Made by a program: the position numbers and the translations under genes. 6,661 nt of DNA from Alphaproteobacteria bacterium (lineage in GTDB: Bacteria > Pseudomonadota > Alphaproteobacteria > Micavibrionales > Micavibrionaceae), in the NCBI GenBank assembly GCA_020442505.1, contig JAGRJZ010000163.1, forward strand, positions 1-6,661, written 5' to 3'. The notes below the pieces were generated by a model, which saw only the letters and a list, made by a program, of their open reading frames with translations, had not been told where the DNA came from and did no database searches. Of this stretch, positions 4,909 through 6,661 are shown in pieces (the first letter of the stretch is position 1; every line of letters begins with the position of its first letter).

Positions 4909-5772
4909 ATGAACGCGACGCATACAAACGAGAACGCACATCATCGGCTTGTCCTGGTGATGGAGGTTTATGTCACCTGGCAGGGGGACGTTCTGCGTCA
5001 GGTTTTCTACCCCGGGATCGAAGACAAGAGCCGGGACATCGCGCCTCCCCCGCCGGTGGAGGAGTTGGCCGACCTGCAGAACGACTTACACGAAAGCGCC
5101 GCACGATTGCTGGAGGCTTCCGGAGGGGGCAAAGACGTTTCCGTCGCTTTGTTCGGGGCATTTATGGATTTATACGATCGGTTCATGCATCAATTGCGTC
5201 GGTTGGAGCAGGGCGGAGAGGGCTCCGACCTGGTCACCGGTTTGCGGGCGGCCGACACGATTATCCCGGACATGGCGCAGGAAATGGAACGGCTGGCCCG
5301 TCAAGGCAACCCCTTTTGCGTCGTTTTGGCTCAAATCGACCATGCGGACCGGGTTCGGAGCTTGACCGGGCCGGAGGCGTTCCCCGCCGTTTTGAAGAAG
5401 GTCGCGGGGCTTGTGAAGAAGTGCCTCCGTTCCTTTGACGACGCTTATTACGCCGGTCGCGGAGAATTCGTCATGAGCTTGAAACACACAGATTCCAAGG
5501 GGGGCGGGACGGTCGTTAAACGCCTGACCGACTTCTTGAAGGAAGATCCGATCATTCTGGAGGAGAACGGAAAGTTTTATCCTCTGACCCTATCCTGTTG
5601 CGTTTCGGAACCCGTGCCGGAGGACCGCCCCGGGGGAATCCTGGCGGATATGAGGGCCGATCTTGCCCGGTATCAGGAAGACGAGGAGCGCACGCTCGAG
5701 CATGTTGAACAAAGCCCTTTGCAACGCTACGTCAAGGGTGTGGGCGAGGGGGGCGACTCAGAACAGCCATGA
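4909..5772 (+). CDS. Degenerate GGDEF-domain protein with retained I-site (putative c-di-GMP receptor)
   Basis: A 287-residue soluble protein without signal peptide or membrane segment. The N-terminal half (1-105) is not a domain I can name. It has a beta-rich start (LVLVMEVYVTWQGDVLRQVFY), a PPPP linker near 46-49 and an amphipathic helical stretch (51-100). From about 107 it follows the GGDEF pattern: SDLVTGLRAAD resembles DxLTGLxNR, VVLAQIDHADRV (138-149) resembles the strand with the metal-binding Asp (D144), and AVLKKVAGLVKKCLRSFDDAYYAGRGEF (160-187) aligns with the helix running into the active site. The signature is GRGEF (183-187) instead of GG(D/E)EF, and the base-recognition Asn is Arg150, so cyclase activity is unlikely. 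The inhibitory-site motif RSFD (174-177) sits exactly five residues before the signature, as in active cyclases. A receptor or scaffold role is inferred. It begins 78 bases after tgt with a weak Shine-Dalgarno (GGCAGG), and its stop overlaps the start of the histidine kinase. Confidence 0.75.
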   Translation: MNATHTNENAHHRLVLVMEVYVTWQGDVLRQVFYPGIEDKSRDIAPPPPVEELADLQNDLHESAARLLEASGGGKDVSVALFGAFMDLYDRFMHQLRRLEQGGEGSDLVTGLRAADTIIPDMAQEMERLARQGNPFCVVLAQIDHADRVRSLTGPEAFPAVLKKVAGLVKKCLRSFDDAYYAGRGEFVMSLKHTDSKGGGTVVKRLTDFLKEDPIILEENGKFYPLTLSCCVSEPVPEDRPGGILADMRADLARYQEDEERTLEHVEQSPLQRYVKGVGEGGDSEQP

Positions 5773-6661
5773 CCGACCCGGACACAGAGACAGACGCGTG
5801 CGACCCTTCCGAAAACGTCGATTACAAGGCACTTTTTCTGGATATGCCGTATCCTCGTTTTTTTCTCATATGCAAGGGGGAGGGGGAATGCGCCCAGGTT
5901 CTGGAGTGCAACAACAAGGCGCTGGAATGGTTTGGCGGGTTGTCCCGCGGGGATGTCCTGGAGCGGACCTTGAGCGACATGCTGGATGAACAAACCGTCT
6001 CCCTGTTTCGGGAAGCCGTCGGAGAAGCGACCAAAAAGGGCCGCCCGGTATCCGTGGAACTTCTTTCCGAGCCCGGTGTGCCCGCCGGAATCGGCGGATT
6101 TTACGTGCGGCCCTGCTACGATGCCCGCAAGAAGGCTTTCACGACCTTCGACGTGACGGCTTATCCCGCTGATGAAACGGGGGCTTCGCTCGAGCGCGAA
6201 CGGGACGACGCCATATCGCTTTTGACATCGGTTTTCGATGTGAGCGAAGTCGGGATCGTTGTCACGGACGCCGACCAGAAAATCGTCCGGGTCAACGACA
6301 GCTTTGTACGGATCTACGGCTGGGGCCGGGGTGAGCTGATCGGAAACCCGTTCCTCGACGTCGTCGTGCCCGAAGAGCGCGAGCGGGCCCGCAAGCAGCA
6401 CAGCGAGTTCGTTCGCAGCGGTATTCGGGCTTCGGGCGAGATGCGGCTTCTGCGCAAGGAGGGCGTTCCCGCCAACGCGCTGTTTACGACGGCGGCGCTG
6501 GAGCTGAGCCACGGGCGGCGGTTCCAGGTGACGACGATCATGGATATCACCCTGCGCAAGCAGATGGAGCAATCCCTGCGCCGGGCGAAGGAGATGGCCG
6601 ATGCCGCGAACCAGGCGAAGTCCACGTTTCTTGCGAATATGAGCCACGAGCTGCGCACGCC
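5769..6661 (+). CDS. PAS-PAS sensor histidine kinase, N-terminal part (runs off the window)
   Basis: The first 297 residues of a histidine kinase whose 3' end is beyond the window. It starts at the ATG at 5769, which overlaps the previous stop as ATGA, so the two are translationally coupled; GAGGGGGG about 13 bases upstream is a loose Shine-Dalgarno. There is no transmembrane segment, so it is probably a cytoplasmic sensor. Residues about 20-130 look like a divergent PAS domain (YKALFLDMPYPRFFLI, later LECNNKALEWFGG). Residues about 150-262 are a clear PAS domain with GIVVTDADQKIVRVNDSFVRIYGW, the ELIGNPF turn and a closing TTIMDITLRKQMEQ. A coiled linker (263-284) leads to the HisKA motif STFLANMSHELRTP, with phosphoacceptor His293. 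This motif style is common in hybrid kinases, but a receiver domain cannot be confirmed here. PAS1 has evenly spaced cysteines C35, C41 and C47. The signal and partner regulator are unknown; the coupled GGDEF-like protein is the obvious candidate partner. Confidence 0.92.
   Translation, partial: MTDPDTETDACDPSENVDYKALFLDMPYPRFFLICKGEGECAQVLECNNKALEWFGGLSRGDVLERTLSDMLDEQTVSLFREAVGEATKKGRPVSVELLSEPGVPAGIGGFYVRPCYDARKKAFTTFDVTAYPADETGASLERERDDAISLLTSVFDVSEVGIVVTDADQKIVRVNDSFVRIYGWGRGELIGNPFLDVVVPEERERARKQHSEFVRSGIRASGEMRLLRKEGVPANALFTTAALELSHGRRFQVTTIMDITLRKQMEQSLRRAKEMADAANQAKSTFLANMSHELRT

Noticed and set aside
5428..5469. Active diguanylate cyclase
   Set aside because: GRGEF lacks the second Gly and the acidic third residue of GG(D/E)EF, and the base-binding Asn position is Arg, so catalysis is not expected.
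5727..6647. A 306-codon open frame on the - strand opposite the histidine kinase
   Set aside because: It spans strongly conserved PAS and HisKA coding sequence on the + strand and has no recognisable domain of its own; it is a shadow frame.
1..6661. CRISPR arrays, tRNA genes, insertion sequences or prophage genes
   Set aside because: Read on both strands, I saw no regularly spaced long repeats, no tRNA-like cloverleaf with the T-arm consensus, and no transposase or integrase motifs.

Overview
The window looks like a chromosomal piece of a moderately GC-rich proteobacterium, most likely an alphaproteobacterium. The lipA-ratA pair, with cinA (pncC) and pgpA close by, is a neighbourhood I associate with Alphaproteobacteria. 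This placement is inference from gene order and protein style; there is no rRNA or other phylogenetic marker. No tRNA, rRNA, CRISPR array, insertion sequence or phage gene was seen.

Left half (1-2606), housekeeping. The + strand carries the 3' end of lipA (lipoyl synthase) and then ratA/COQ10-like START-domain protein. They are separated by 85 bases that hold an imperfect 8-bp tandem repeat. Converging on them from the - strand is a compact cluster read as pgpA (phosphatidylglycerophosphatase A), cinA/pncC (nicotinamide-nucleotide amidase, C-terminal-domain-only form) and a GT8-like glycosyltransferase. pgpA and cinA overlap by 17 bases, and cinA has a strong Shine-Dalgarno inside pgpA. The two convergent gene ends are 8 bases apart and share one hairpin that could terminate both.

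Right half (2690-6661), all + strand. A divergent 83-base gap with a plausible sigma70-type promoter leads into a periplasmic family-3 substrate-binding protein. It is followed with essentially no gap by a tRNA-guanine transglycosylase (Tgt). Then come a protein with a degenerate GGDEF domain and, overlapping its stop by 4 bases, a PAS-PAS-histidine kinase that runs off the window just after its phosphoacceptor histidine.

Two parts deserve attention. First, the Tgt keeps its catalytic aspartates and the zinc-ligand histidine. It has lost all three zinc-site cysteines, carries an insertion of about 19 residues after the DSGGFQVFS motif, and has glycine where preQ1-using bacterial enzymes have valine. 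That makes it a candidate for a non-canonical, possibly queuine-salvaging enzyme, sitting next to an orphan periplasmic binding protein. Second, the degenerate GGDEF protein has lost its cyclase signature but kept an RxxD inhibitory-site motif at the correct spacing. It is translationally coupled to a histidine kinase, which suggests a c-di-GMP receptor or a protein-interaction module feeding the kinase. The rest is ordinary core metabolism.
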